Assembly: GCA_034638255.1 (NCBI GenBank)
Contig: JAWPGT010000002.1
Location: 620,001 to 684,000, forward strand
Length of the DNA stretch: 64,000 nucleotides
Reading direction: 5' to 3'
Origin: Coprinus comatus
Taxonomy: Eukaryota > Basidiomycota > Agaricomycetes > Agaricales > Agaricaceae
Below are positions 51,646-61,865 of the stretch, piece after piece (the stretch's first letter is position 1; the number at the start of each line of letters is the position of its first letter). The notes below the pieces were generated by a model that was given only the letters and a program-made list of their open reading frames with translations, had not been told where the DNA came from and ran no database searches. The position numbers were made by a program, and so were the translations under genes.

Positions 51646-52675
51646 GATGGATATCGGAGAGTATTTAATGCTGACTCTGGCTGCGATCGCCTCTTTATAA
51701 AGAAACACCAGCATTGCCAAGACCCCATATTGTGTTTTTATAGAGTTAGGAGATGGAGTGCCAAGGTTGAAAACAGATATGACGCTGACAATACATCAAC
51801 TCATTAGCTCGAGACACCTGTATTATTGTATACCCTTAATCGAGTACAGCATATGATAGTAGGGCATAGTCCACAAGGCTTAGGTGTGAGCAGGAATCAC
51901 TCACATTCGACTCACTTACTCGATCGCCTTATGTTCGGCAGGGGGAGGTCCAATGTCTTGGCTTCGTAAGACCCAAGGTCTGTCTTTGTTACAACCACAT
52001 AAGTTGTATTCCATACTCAAGTTGCTGCTGGGTGAAGTTTTATGCGGATAAACGTCTGGAAAAAATATATAGATACTTCTCAAAGACGACTGTAAATAAG
52101 TACACCTGCAGTACCACAATCCCCACAGCTGTAAATGCTTCATCAATAGATACTATCAGTACTTGGCGCAGAATTTTTATGCTCCAACAGTCCTACTTAT
52201 CTCCCATTTACTGATATTAAAGGAAACCCAAGGAAAGCAAGGAACAAGACTCAGCGCTTGAAGCAGTGCACGCCTACTCACATAAGTCATGCTGCCAAGG
52301 CGGGTCCGCTTTGGAACCGCTTCTCAACCACTCTTCTTCAATCACCGTTAGATAACATACATGACGTTCTTTACGTGAGGATCTAGAACTGATCTAGAAA
52401 ATGGCATTGAGCGAGACTGATATGAGTTTTTATCTTGACAATTCATAGTTGTACTTGGGTTATGTCTGGTTATATAGGTCTTCACTCTCCATCGTAAACG
52501 TTGCGTAAATGTGCAGTCCGGTTTTTTGTAGCGATCAGGTAGGGCTCGGATTTTAAATTACAATATAGGGTCAGTCACATGACTTCAGAGGTAAGGAGCG
52601 GCATAATCCGATGTTTCCCGAGGGTGAAACGAGTAGTTGCTTCGTCAAGAATCGTTCACTCCTTTTCATCCAACA
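51646..52675. other. Long divergent promoter region ENA / COX8
   Basis: About 1 kb without a gene, unusually long for this compact window. It holds a concentration of GCCAAG-type sites (listed separately). No open frame here is family-like, and I see no RNA gene. Confidence 0.6.
51715..52299. promoter_or_regulatory. Cluster of PacC/Rim101-type sites upstream of ENA
   Basis: The exact heptamer TGCCAAG occurs three times on the plus strand (51715-51721, 51759-51765, 52293-52299), and the hexamer CTTGGC (reverse of GCCAAG) twice more at 51957-51962 and 52162-52167. The fungal alkaline-response factor PacC/Rim101 binds GCCARG, with TGCCAAG the preferred form. By chance about half a GCCAAG is expected in 1 kb on both strands; five are seen. 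The two nearest copies are 70 and 114 bases before the ENA start codon, which fits known pH control of ENA pumps; binding itself is inferred. Confidence 0.55.
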
Positions 52676-53010
52676 ATGTTATCAGTTGCTGTCCGTACCG
52701 CTCGTCAAGCCGCCGTCCGTGGCCGCTCCTTACACACGACAGCCCCTATCCGCGATGCACACGGACACTACCATGTACGCACGACACGTTGACTTGTAAC
52801 ATTTCTTTGTCTCCAACTGTTCTTTAGCATCTGCCTTTTGACTTCCCCACAAAGGGCAACAAGGGTGTTTTCGGTGCCAAGCTCGCAGCTTACCTGTTGA
52901 CTGGCTTCTCTATTCCTTTCATTGCATCTTGGTGGCAATTGTGAGTCCTTTTCACTTCGCTCTCTCAGCTGCTAAAGCAATATCACAGGAGGAAGTCTAG
53001 CGGTGCTTGA
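52676..53010 (+). CDS. COX8: Cytochrome c oxidase subunit COX8 (subunit VIIc)
   Basis: A tiny inner-membrane subunit of respiratory complex IV. Exon 1 encodes MLSVAVRTARQAAVRGRSLH then TTAPIRDAHGHYH, an Arg-rich mitochondrial presequence. Exon 2 gives HLPFDFPTKGNKGVFGAKLA and the single membrane helix AYLLTGFSIPFIASWWQ; the last exon adds LRKSSGA with a phase-correct splice. The HLPF motif before the helix and the short basic end are the family marks. About 74 residues before processing. Small enough to be missed by gene callers. Confidence 0.88.
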
Positions 53011-53245
53011 TCGCATCTCTCCTATTAGAAAGACAATGCATTTTGTTCCCTATTGGCATAAATCTCTATCTTATTCCCACTACACATTTTACTTCCAGCC
53101 CTTTTCTCTAAATCCCAAGCGTGTGATTTTGGTGCATTGCATTCGTCGATTGGTGTAACATGGAATGTTGCTGTTTTTCAAATTCAAGTTTCGTTGCAGA
53201 ACAATGTCCACATCATACACCACATTCTGCGACGGTTATCACTAT

Positions 53246-56200
53246 TTATTTCTCCAGATATTTCTCATAAAATGGGCGAAGCACGTGGTCGAAGAATGTT
53301 TGTGCCCCAACCATGGAGAATCCATCTGAGATAAAAAGGGCACCAATGATGGATTCGACGACGTCTGAGAGTGCCTACAGCAACGTCAACAGCGTTCTGG
53401 AAGCGATGACTACCTGCAGCACTTACCTTGGGAGCATCAAGGTCATTCCAGTATTGACCTACGCGTCGCTCTTCTTTTCCAGCTTGATTATGCTCATCAC
53501 TTTGCCGTTGTGTCAGTAATACCTCATACTTGCTGATCATCTGTTCCAGTTGAAGTGCCATGTTGACGAATTTATGTAAACCAGCATAGACGCATATAGC
53601 TGCTAGAGCAACGTTGGATACCATATTGCTCTGGCGTAGCTTTGAGTCAAGTTAATATGAAATAAGTGATTGTTGTTGGCACACCTTCAGAAGACTTAGT
53701 TCTCCTGGTGATGATTCTGGATATTTGTTATACAGATGGCGAATAACCACTGTAGACGATTTCAGTTACCAACAGATATGTTAACTTTGGTTGCCTACTG
53801 AAATCTAGGACCGCATCGCCAATGAATTCTAAACGTTGGTGAACTTTCATTCCTGTACTGTTTAGTGGCGCATGAGTCTATCAGCACAAAATCAGTAAAC
53901 GCAGACCTTGATGCAAAGAAAAATCCTTAACTAATGCCAGGCCAAGTAGACGAGGTGTCTTGAACGTATGATGGATGATCTGCTCTATGGAACCAACCAC
54001 CGTTGGTTCAAGTTGACTCCCAAACAAGTCAAGATCAGGTATTACTGCCGTTTTACTAAGATCAGACCATTCCTCGATATTGTTGAATGGGATCAACAAC
54101 GCTTTACAGGCTTTCAAAGCTACATTGCACCCGCCTGAAATATAAGCTGCCCCAATTATTGCCTCTGCGACATCTGCAACGGTCTACCACGTTGTCAGTT
54201 CTTTCACCAACTTGATTCATTATTATATGTTATACACACCTTATTTGAAATAGGCGTAAATTTCGCATCTCTTTTCGACCGTTTTTTCCCTTTCTTTTTA
54301 GGTTTACCAATAGCTTCGATATTGGAAGATACTATTTCCATTGCATTTTTTAACCGCGTTACGGAATTGTCCGCGCTCGTACTCCTTTCAGCAACCGTGG
54401 GTCCCTTCTGAAGAACATTTGGGAAGATAAGACCAAGAGGTGACCACGATTTGACGTTGAAAGGTTTCAGCTTGATGTATCCAATGATACCAAGCTGACT
54501 GACGAGGCGGCACAGCTGTTGATTACTGATATAGGATTGTCTTGCGACATGCAAATCTCCTTCTGCTCCATGAGGATCTTGCACAAAAACGTATATGCTT
54601 GAGATATACTTAAGGAAAGCGTCGCCTAGTCAAAAAATTAGACACTGTTATAGACCTCTACGGTTGCTGACCATACCTAGTAATTCTAATCGCTCATAAT
54701 CATATTCGTTTCCAGCGAGGGGTGAAGCAAGTGCCATCATCAAGAGCTCCTCTTGAATACAATTGTCAAGTAGCCGAGCATTCAATTGTTTCACCAAAAG
54801 GTACTCCTCAATCCTGTGCATAATAGAGGGCAACAAGTAACCGGTGCGCAAGGTGCTGTGAATCGAACAAGTCAGTCAATGTCAACGTTACGATACAACA
54901 CAGACCTTGCAGGAATGGTGAGTTTCCAACTGTACTCTGGGATAAGGACTAGATACGAATGAGTTGTTTGCATGATACGGACTGGTTTATGAACCTCACA
55001 GTGTATAGCTCTCTCGGATTCTTCCGTTTGAGATGGTATCCGCGTGTTCAAGCAATTTGTCGAGCCAGCCATGCGAGCAACTTCAAGGATAGGTTGATTA
55101 GGATCCTTTAAACCTACGAAGTTCTTCCTGCGATGGTGGCATTGCTCCAACAAAGTCGTTCCTCCTTGCGCAAACCCTTCATCGCTAGAAAACGCGGTAT
55201 GTTTCAGCAATGAGTATCCCAAAGGTTTATCGCCATTTTCACTCAGTGGAGTCATGTCCTCTCTAACTGCAACGATCTCGCATCGATGCGTGAATTCAAC
55301 AGCACGGTCTTGTATTACAGTATCTCCCAGAAAACTTTTCAGATGCTCTCCAGGAGGGATAGGGGTTGCCCATCTTTCCGCAACTTCGGACACAAGGGGC
55401 CAGTCTATGCATTCATTTAAGGTGTACTGCTCGACGCGACTCGGGCAAGTTTTATTGATTGGCAAGAAAAAACACGTCATATCTTGCCAAGATGTAGATT
55501 CAAAGGGTTTATTCATGATAATGCGACAGAATTTGACGGTGAAACGATGGATCAGCTGCATGCGTTCTTCATCGAACATTGAAGGAAGTAATCTTCGAAA
55601 TCCTACAGTCAATCCGGCTCCGAGATTCCCTAATTGAAATACGGGAAGCTCCGGTAAAGGTGATCGAGTTAAGATGCAAAGGGCCTGATGTTCATGAAAA
55701 CCAGAAGATGAGGGTGTTAAGGATACTAGGTAGGGATAGACGGCCCCAGATGCGTAGGAATAGTTAATCGAGTTCATCCAGAAATCTGCGGGAATTGGAA
55801 TGTGTGGTTGTTCACGGCTAGGATCAAATTGAAACGTATCCCCGTGAAGGTTCTTTCCAAGACCATACTTTAATCGTGGATGAATGGGAAATATGGTTGA
55901 ATCGAGTAGTGCGGCGTGCTGAAGACGTCTGCATGCAACATAACAAGCATTGCGTCGTGCAAGAGCTTTGGAAGTACCAGGAGCTCCTGTTACCCCATCG
56001 AGTGGAGATCCAGTCAGGTTAATACGGCACCACCATTGGTTCTTAGTACCGTCCTCCGGCGAGTTTTGGAATGTGAAGAGATTTTGATGACCGGACAACG
56101 AACCGGACAACGAACCGGCTAGTGCTGCAAAATGATAAATGACAGTTGTGACATGATGTCTTGGTAATTGACTTCCAGTCACTGGTTCTTGCAAGCAGTC

Positions 56201-57614
56201 TTCCTCGTATTCGTCTTCGCTGTCTGAAAGGTAAGGATCACTGGTTTCCCACAGCGTTCGAGGTGGCGCAGAACTGCGAGAATCATGTCCCACTAATTGT
56301 GCCCATGTGCGTATTTCACCATTGAGAGTTGTTCTGGTGAGGGTATGGTGATGCTTGATGTTACCCCGTTGGACCATATGTATGAGGTAACTTTGTCGAT
56401 CTTGCGTGCAACTTCGGGTGAATGCTTGAGATACCTGGCTCTCAAAAAGGTCGAACCTGGAGTAATATTCCGAAGTCAAAATTTCTCCAGCATAGATTAT
56501 GGCAGCAATCTTACAATATGACAATGGGCACTTGAATGGGCATCACATCTTCGAAAGATTTCGTTGCGATAATCAAGTTGTAATGACCGGTTTCTAGATG
56601 GCGAGAAGCTGTCTCCTACAAATATAAATTTAATAATGAGATATATTACGAAAGTAAGAATGCGTTACCAGAACGTCAAGACTCCACGAGTGACGATGAT
56701 CGGCGAGAACGAGGGGACGTAGAAATGGGAGCTGAGCTGTTAAGCTACGTAACAGGGCCACCAATAGTCGTGCAACGACACGTTTCTGAACTGAAAAAGG
56801 TAAGCAACTGAGTGAATGATGGTATTTACAAGAAATGTATACACCAAAGATGATACCGCGAAACTGTTCGCCGTATGTTTGATAGGTCTCTAATGTTCGT
56901 ACAAGCCGAAGGAACTTGTAACTGACATTTAAATTGCGCGAGGAGACGTCAAGAATAGGAAGCTTGAAAGGCCAGTGTCGGACCAAGTCTCGTGCTTGCG
57001 ATCTGCTTGATTCTACAAATGGTTGGCTTGATAAATCCTGGTCGTTGGAACCACCGTTGTTAAGTGCCTCTCGCCAGAAAAGATCAGCGGCACATGAGCC
57101 TAATTCTCGAAGGACTAGATTAGCTTGCCGAAAGTCATGATCAAATAATGTGCCATCTGAGCCAATTTGGCGAAGCCTCTGCAAGAGAAGAGTTTCTCGT
57201 AGTTCTCTTTCCGATTCATAGAGGACTACAAGCTCTGAAGTTTCCAGAGCTCGAGGGTAGCCAATACTGGAAGGCGGTTCATCTCTACGGTCAGTCTTCG
57301 ACACTTTTGCAGGGGGTTCTAGGCATGAACTATCATCTGTTGGATCATGAGGTCTTGGACGCTTTTGGTTTGGTGAGGTATGCAGGTGCACGTTTTGTAT
57401 GCGTGTATCCATCCAGCGATACAGTACAAATTTGAATTCTATCATAGTGAAGTAAACAGGAATTAGTAATTGACAAAAGCATACCTGAACGACTACGTAC
57501 ATGCAGGTATGTCCCAACTTGAGCCTGAGACCTACGCGGTCTCTTGAAGCAGATGTACTGAGGTAACCTGGTCCACGGCGGCCCGGCTGTTATTGAGCGG
57601 CTGGCTGACATCAT
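53246..57614 (-). CDS. Dicer-like ribonuclease III lacking the N-terminal DExD ATPase domain
   Basis: Dicers cut double-stranded RNA into small RNAs for silencing. From 57614 (MMSASRSITAGPPWTRLPQY) the first about 75 residues match no domain, then comes the Hel2i region (RDLVRHWPFKLPILDV; LVLRELGSCAADLFWREALN) and the second RecA half with GEQFRGIIFVQKRVVARLLV and GHYNLIIATKSFEDVMPIQV. The dimerisation (DUF283-like) and PAZ-type regions follow (RRKNFVGLKDPNQPILEVAR). RNase IIIa has YERLELLGDAFLKYISSIYV and KTVADVAEAIIGAAYISGG; RNase IIIb has HQRLEFIGDAVLDFMVIRHL and ALSDVVESIIGALFISDGF, so both catalytic sets of acidic residues are present. The protein ends FYEKYLEK right after IIIb, without a dsRNA-binding domain. 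No DExD/H first RecA domain exists upstream, where another gene starts 82 bases away. About 1,200 residues, shorter than most fungal Dicers. Confidence 0.85.
56091..56118. repeat. Short tandem 12-mer inside the Dicer gene
   Basis: Two full copies and a third of CCGGACAACGAA lie in tandem in the dimerisation-domain exon and encode repeated Leu-Ser-Gly-Ser units on the minus strand. The unit length keeps the frame. Confidence 0.8.
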
Positions 57615-57696
57615 CCTTCTTCCACAGCCATGATGAATTTGGTCATCGACCGAGTTCAATCCTGACTATTCCCTGTTCAATTGATCTCCCATTTCC

Positions 57697-59266
57697 ATGA
57701 ATAACGCACCACTCATCGTTTCCATTGCCAAAGCTCTTGAAGAACAACCTGTATCTCCTACACCACCGCCCAAGATTGCTCTTCCGTCTGAGTTATGTCT
57801 ACCAGAACGCTTACCAACAATGAGTATGTAGCATCACCTTATTCATCTTGTATTCTTAGAGATATAATTATTAAGGTATCATGCAGCGTGAAGCTCACGA
57901 TATCGCCCCGAAGACTTACCTTGAGACTCTCAGGCGTAGTCCTACACCTCCATCTTCCCCTGACCAAGAAGAACCACAGGAACCAGTTTCACCAAGTAGC
58001 CAACGGAGACTAAACCTTGGCACCATTGCTTCTGCTATCTCTGTCCGCTCAACCCTCAGCAATTTACTGAAACCATCTTCTCCAAAAACCTCTTTCAAGC
58101 CCAGTGACAAACAACCAGAGGTATTTCTGGGCTTGTAGAAGGAAGAGTCTGTGCTAAGGACAGGTTGGTTTTACAGCCGTTTGAAATTCTGCGGGCTGTT
58201 GAACAAAATGATATCACATTCCTAATGCGAATCCGTGATGTAGCTTTTCATGTGAGTAAACTCTCAAAGAGAGATAAATATTGTAATTTTGTTCTCAGTT
58301 ACTTGTTCGGAATTCTGGGAATACAACGCCTCTCGTGCACGCGATAAGGTTAGGTCACCAGGACGTTGCTATCGTACTCTTAGGAGCATTCTCTCGATGG
58401 ATCAATCATTTGGAGGATGAGGACATGAAGAAACCTGGAACTATCACACTTTTGAAAGCTCTACGTACGTGTCGGCGTTCATATATCCGTGTGAGATCTT
58501 CAATTTAAATGCAATGAAATAGGTATCAATCTCAAACTTGCGATTGATGAAGGACTAGCCAAGCACCAGAGCGACTTAATATCATCTTTCATGCAAACGC
58601 TCATCATGAGTGAGGGTGATAAATGGGTCTGGGCTCAAGTGAACACCATATCATTAGCTCTTAATGCTGGCCCAGCTGGTGAGCCTGTCAAGCTGGCTGG
58701 TACGGCCGTACGATCTTTTGCTACCAAAAGGTTGGGGAAGGCAGAACTTATTGCATCACTAGAAGATTAGTAAGTCTTGCCCCTCGAGTTATTACCACTT
58801 TCGAATCTCGGTTGACAAGTTTACAGTATCTCAAATGCAACAGCGTAAGCTTTCATATCTTCGTCAATGCTGTGGTTTTCAACGAATCTGACCAGTGATC
58901 TCGTAATGATGAGTGCTTGGGCCAATGTGCTTACATATATTGAAGGGGAGAATATTCCAGTGCGTCCTCTGTCGTCTGATAGTAACACAACTCAGCAGTT
59001 GGGATATTAAGTCATACTATTTCGCACGCGACTTGCGAGTGTACGGAGCATTCCAGGAGCGACTCGATAAACACAAGCCTGAGATTGCACGCCTTCCCAA
59101 CAAGCAGCTCAAGTGGCAACTCAGAGTTCTTTCCACAGTGATACAAGGGCGTACTATTACCTTCAGAGTGAGTCGAGTCCAAATTGACAAAATAACCATA
59201 TACTCAACCCCCCCTTAGGCAAAGGTTGAACTATTAACCAGCCAATTGGATGAGCAGATTAAATGA
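57697..59266 (+). CDS. Conserved-looking protein with an ankyrin-like segment, function unknown
   Basis: I do not recognise a named family. It starts MNNAPLIVSIAKALEEQPVS, with a Pro/Ser-rich N-terminal third (RSPTPPSSPDQEEPQEPVSP) and a region STLSNLLKPSSPKTSFKPSD. A segment resembling ankyrin repeats follows: PFEILRAVEQNDITFLMRIR, then LLVRNSGNTTPLVHAIRLGH and QDVAIVLLGAFSRWINHLED. The C-terminal half is helical (AIDEGLAKHQSDLISSFMQT; WVWAQVNTISLALNAGPAGE; FQERLDKHKPEIARLPNKQL). Many short introns, with junctions joining in frame. It is divergent from the Dicer gene with only 82 bases between start codons, so the two almost certainly share a promoter; a functional link is only a hypothesis. 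Confidence 0.75.
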
Positions 59267-59626
59267 CCCTCCAACAGCAACATTGAGCTTGTGATTGACC
59301 ATCAAATGTCTATTTTTCGACACTCCTGCTTGTATAAGGTGCCATTCTGGAAAAAGCCCACATCCAGCGTTCGGCGTATCATCGAGCAGATATTAACTTG
59401 TCCTCTGGTTAATTATGTTAACCATTAATCATGGTTATTACGTCACAGCCTCCGTTCAGAATAACTGCACTAACAGCTTAACTATTCTGAACATCAGGCT
59501 TGTGTATTCGAGGATACATTCGCTGCAAAATTATGTATTTTATCATTATTGTGTTACCAGTAATTTAGGTCTATTCAATACCAACACCAAAAACTGGAAA
59601 TTTTCCTTCGAATAAACAGTTCTTGT
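59267..59626. other. Convergent 3' region
   Basis: About 360 AT-rich bases between two convergent genes. I see no gene or structured element in it. Confidence 0.5.
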
Positions 59627-60504
59627 TTATGTTATGATTTTGAGATCTTTCCACCAGACAAAGCCGCACACTGCTAACAGTGCAGAAACGGCTGGGCCTA
59701 AGTCAGCTTGCACTATCGCAAATATCCACAGTGTCGCTAAAGGTGGACACTATTCAAAAGTCAGTATATTAAGAATATCCTCCGCCAGATCGACGATACT
59801 CACCTGCTTCATATTGGTTAACCAGTTCGCTTTATTTACTTGGTAGATCAAGCGGCAGCCAGAGAGTACGCTAATCATGCATAGAATAATTTGCGTCACA
59901 CGGTAGTCCTTATATCGCAGGGCTTTTATACAAAGCATTTTTTTAGTTTTCCTTTGTCAGGGAGAAATATGTATTGAAAGATCTTACTGTAGAATATGAG
60001 AATTGACATAACTATATCGAAGCCAAGTTAATTTAACATATGGAAAATGGACGCCCCGACTTACTAGGTACTCCAGAGAGTAGCCTGTCGAAAACTGCGG
60101 CAATTGTAGGTTGAGTACTATATTGGTAATGAATGAGCCTGAATATCAATAGTTAGCTTACTGGCGACAAACGACCCGAAGAAACATAATTACATTTCCA
60201 TCATTGCCAAGAGGAAGGAGAACGGGACCACGTAGAAAATAGTGTTTAAGATTTCCACCACTAAAGTAGGTGTCTCTGCGTCGTCTACTTGAATGGTACT
60301 GGAAGTCTGGACTTCTTTAGGCTTCCGGGGTATTGGTATCTTGTTGAGTATTCCTGATTCGTTAATAAGCCTCCATTGTTCTTCTTCTGAAAGTTCTACC
60401 AGAGGTTTTTTTGATTGCTTGTTTACTAGTTCAGATGGTTTTACTAGAGGGACGTCAACGTCGTCTGAGCTGGCGGCATGTTTACCTTTCCGTTGACGCG
60501 GCAT
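59627..60504 (-). CDS. Fungal multi-pass membrane protein, family tentatively DUF7719
   Basis: Function unknown. The start at 60504 gives MPRQRKGKHAASSDDVDVPL, a basic then acidic cytosolic N-terminus with the conserved run LSEEEQWRLINESGILNKIP. Membrane helices follow: TLVVEILNTIFYVVPFSFLL, then (after a splice) MLIHYQYSTQPTIAAVFDRL with LSGVP, IMSILIFY, VTQIILCMISVLSGCRLIYQ and, in the last exon, CPPLATLWIFAIVQADLGPA and VSALLAVCGFVWWKDLKIIT. Every junction I tested joins in phase, so although the open stretches are short the gene is intact at about 210 residues. The family assignment is from memory of the INESGI and LATLWIF blocks and should be checked. Divergent from FAF1 over 107 bases. 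Confidence 0.8.
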
Positions 60505-60611
60505 GTGTTGGTGGGTTACAAGGCATCTGCATGATGTAACTTGTGACCAGATGTTATAATCGTCACAAAGTTTTCCTTGACCCCCACAATAGACTTACTG
60601 TACCAGTACCG

Positions 60612-61787
60612 ATGGCAGAACGGGATGAACTACTCAAGCTGCTAGAAGCAAATGGAAAGCACTTCTTCCAATCATTTCACCTTCCAACATCATCATCGTC
60701 AAAACGGAAAACCACTACTACGTCGAATCCTGTGCTATCAAAGAAACAGAAGATAGAACACGATCCAGGGTCAGAATCAGAGGAATGGGGTGGAATACAA
60801 AGTAGCCTTTCTGACTCTACATCATCAAAAACTGAACGTAAAAACGAAGGGGATCATTTTGACATAGAAAGCGGATCAGGTAAGTCAGTTTTTCTTGGAC
60901 TAATTATGTCTTCTCTAATCCTGACCTTGATTTGCAGAATTTGAGCAGGAGGATGACGACTTCACTGGTGAAAGCTTTACAATCAAAGATAACAAAATTG
61001 TCGTGTTCTCTGCCCCAAGTTACACAAGTCGTAAGCCGGATCCAGTATCCAAAGCTCAAATGAAGGCTTTTATGGTATGTACCTTTTCTCTCGCAACGTT
61101 GGCCTGCAGTTACCATCTCTGTATTAGTCCTCGAAGGTCTCGAGGCTACGGGACAATGGTCCAGGTGTAGTGGAAACCAAAAAGAAATCGACTGAAGAAG
61201 AAATCGATGAAAAGTATGTTGAAGACTTTGCTGTTATCTGCCTTCACACTTATATTCTTATAGAACGAATGCCGAGAATGATGCTCTTCTCCATAAACTC
61301 GTACACACGCAACTGCTCACTGGCTCGCTCAATCCCGAACTTGGAATGACACCTGCACATATGCGTAAAGCTCTCGCGGGACGTGTTCTAGAGCTTGCGG
61401 GAACTGCAAAATTAGGAAAGGGAGAAAAGGTGGTTCGCGAAGCGGAGAAAACCAAGGCTTCAAAGCGAGTGAGGGAAGGTTTGAACCGCAAGCAACGTGA
61501 GACGGAACAACGGCAACTCGAGGAGGTGTGCAATCAATTATGGTCATTTGATCCTTTCTTTCTGACCTCCGTTGTAGGCAAAGAATTTTGGTAACTACCA
61601 CCCTGCGCTCAAAAAATTATTTGAGCCCTCAGGCGCAAAAACTACTGTTCGCTCGAGGTCAAGAGGGTTGAAAATGGGCGTAGGTAAATTCCGTGGGGGT
61701 GTTCTCCAACTTAGCAGGGAAGAAATTGCATCTGCATCCGGAGAATCTCGACATACAAAATTAAGCAGGGGCCGGAAACGTACTTAA
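60612..61787 (+). CDS. FAF1: 40S ribosome biogenesis factor FAF1 (FSAF1/C1orf131 family)
   Basis: Faf1 is a nucleolar small-subunit processome protein. It starts MAERDELLKLLEANGKHFFQ, with a Ser/Lys-rich middle (SSSSKRKTTTTSNPVLSKKQ) and the acidic segment EFEQEDDDFTGESF. Next come KIVVFSAPSYTSRKPDPVSK and AQMKAFMSSKVSRL, LHKLVHTQLLTGSLNPELGM, and a long basic helix KASKRVREGLNRKQRETEQR. The family signature is at the end: KNFGNYHPALKKLFEPSG and RSRGLKMGVGKFRGGVLQLS. The frame is open upstream to 60543 but the ATG at 60612 gives the usual start. About 310 residues, near the length of yeast Faf1. Confidence 0.85.
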
Positions 61788-61865
61788 TGTCATGAAAAAA
61801 TCTGGTATACATAGGGTATCGTCCTGCATCACTATTAACGAGTAACATCGTATCATGTTGGCATC

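Noticed and set aside
56091..56118. CRISPR-like or satellite repeat
   Set aside because: Only two and a third copies of a 12-mer, in frame within a coding exon; it is a small coding repeat.
54872..57517. Two or more separate genes in the Dicer locus
   Set aside because: The open stretches join through phase-correct short introns and follow the standard Dicer domain order on one strand.
57697..59266. Hidden DExD helicase exons for the Dicer further upstream
   Set aside because: I looked for Walker A and DExD/H wording on the minus strand here and found none; the stretch is filled by a plus-strand gene with consistent splices.
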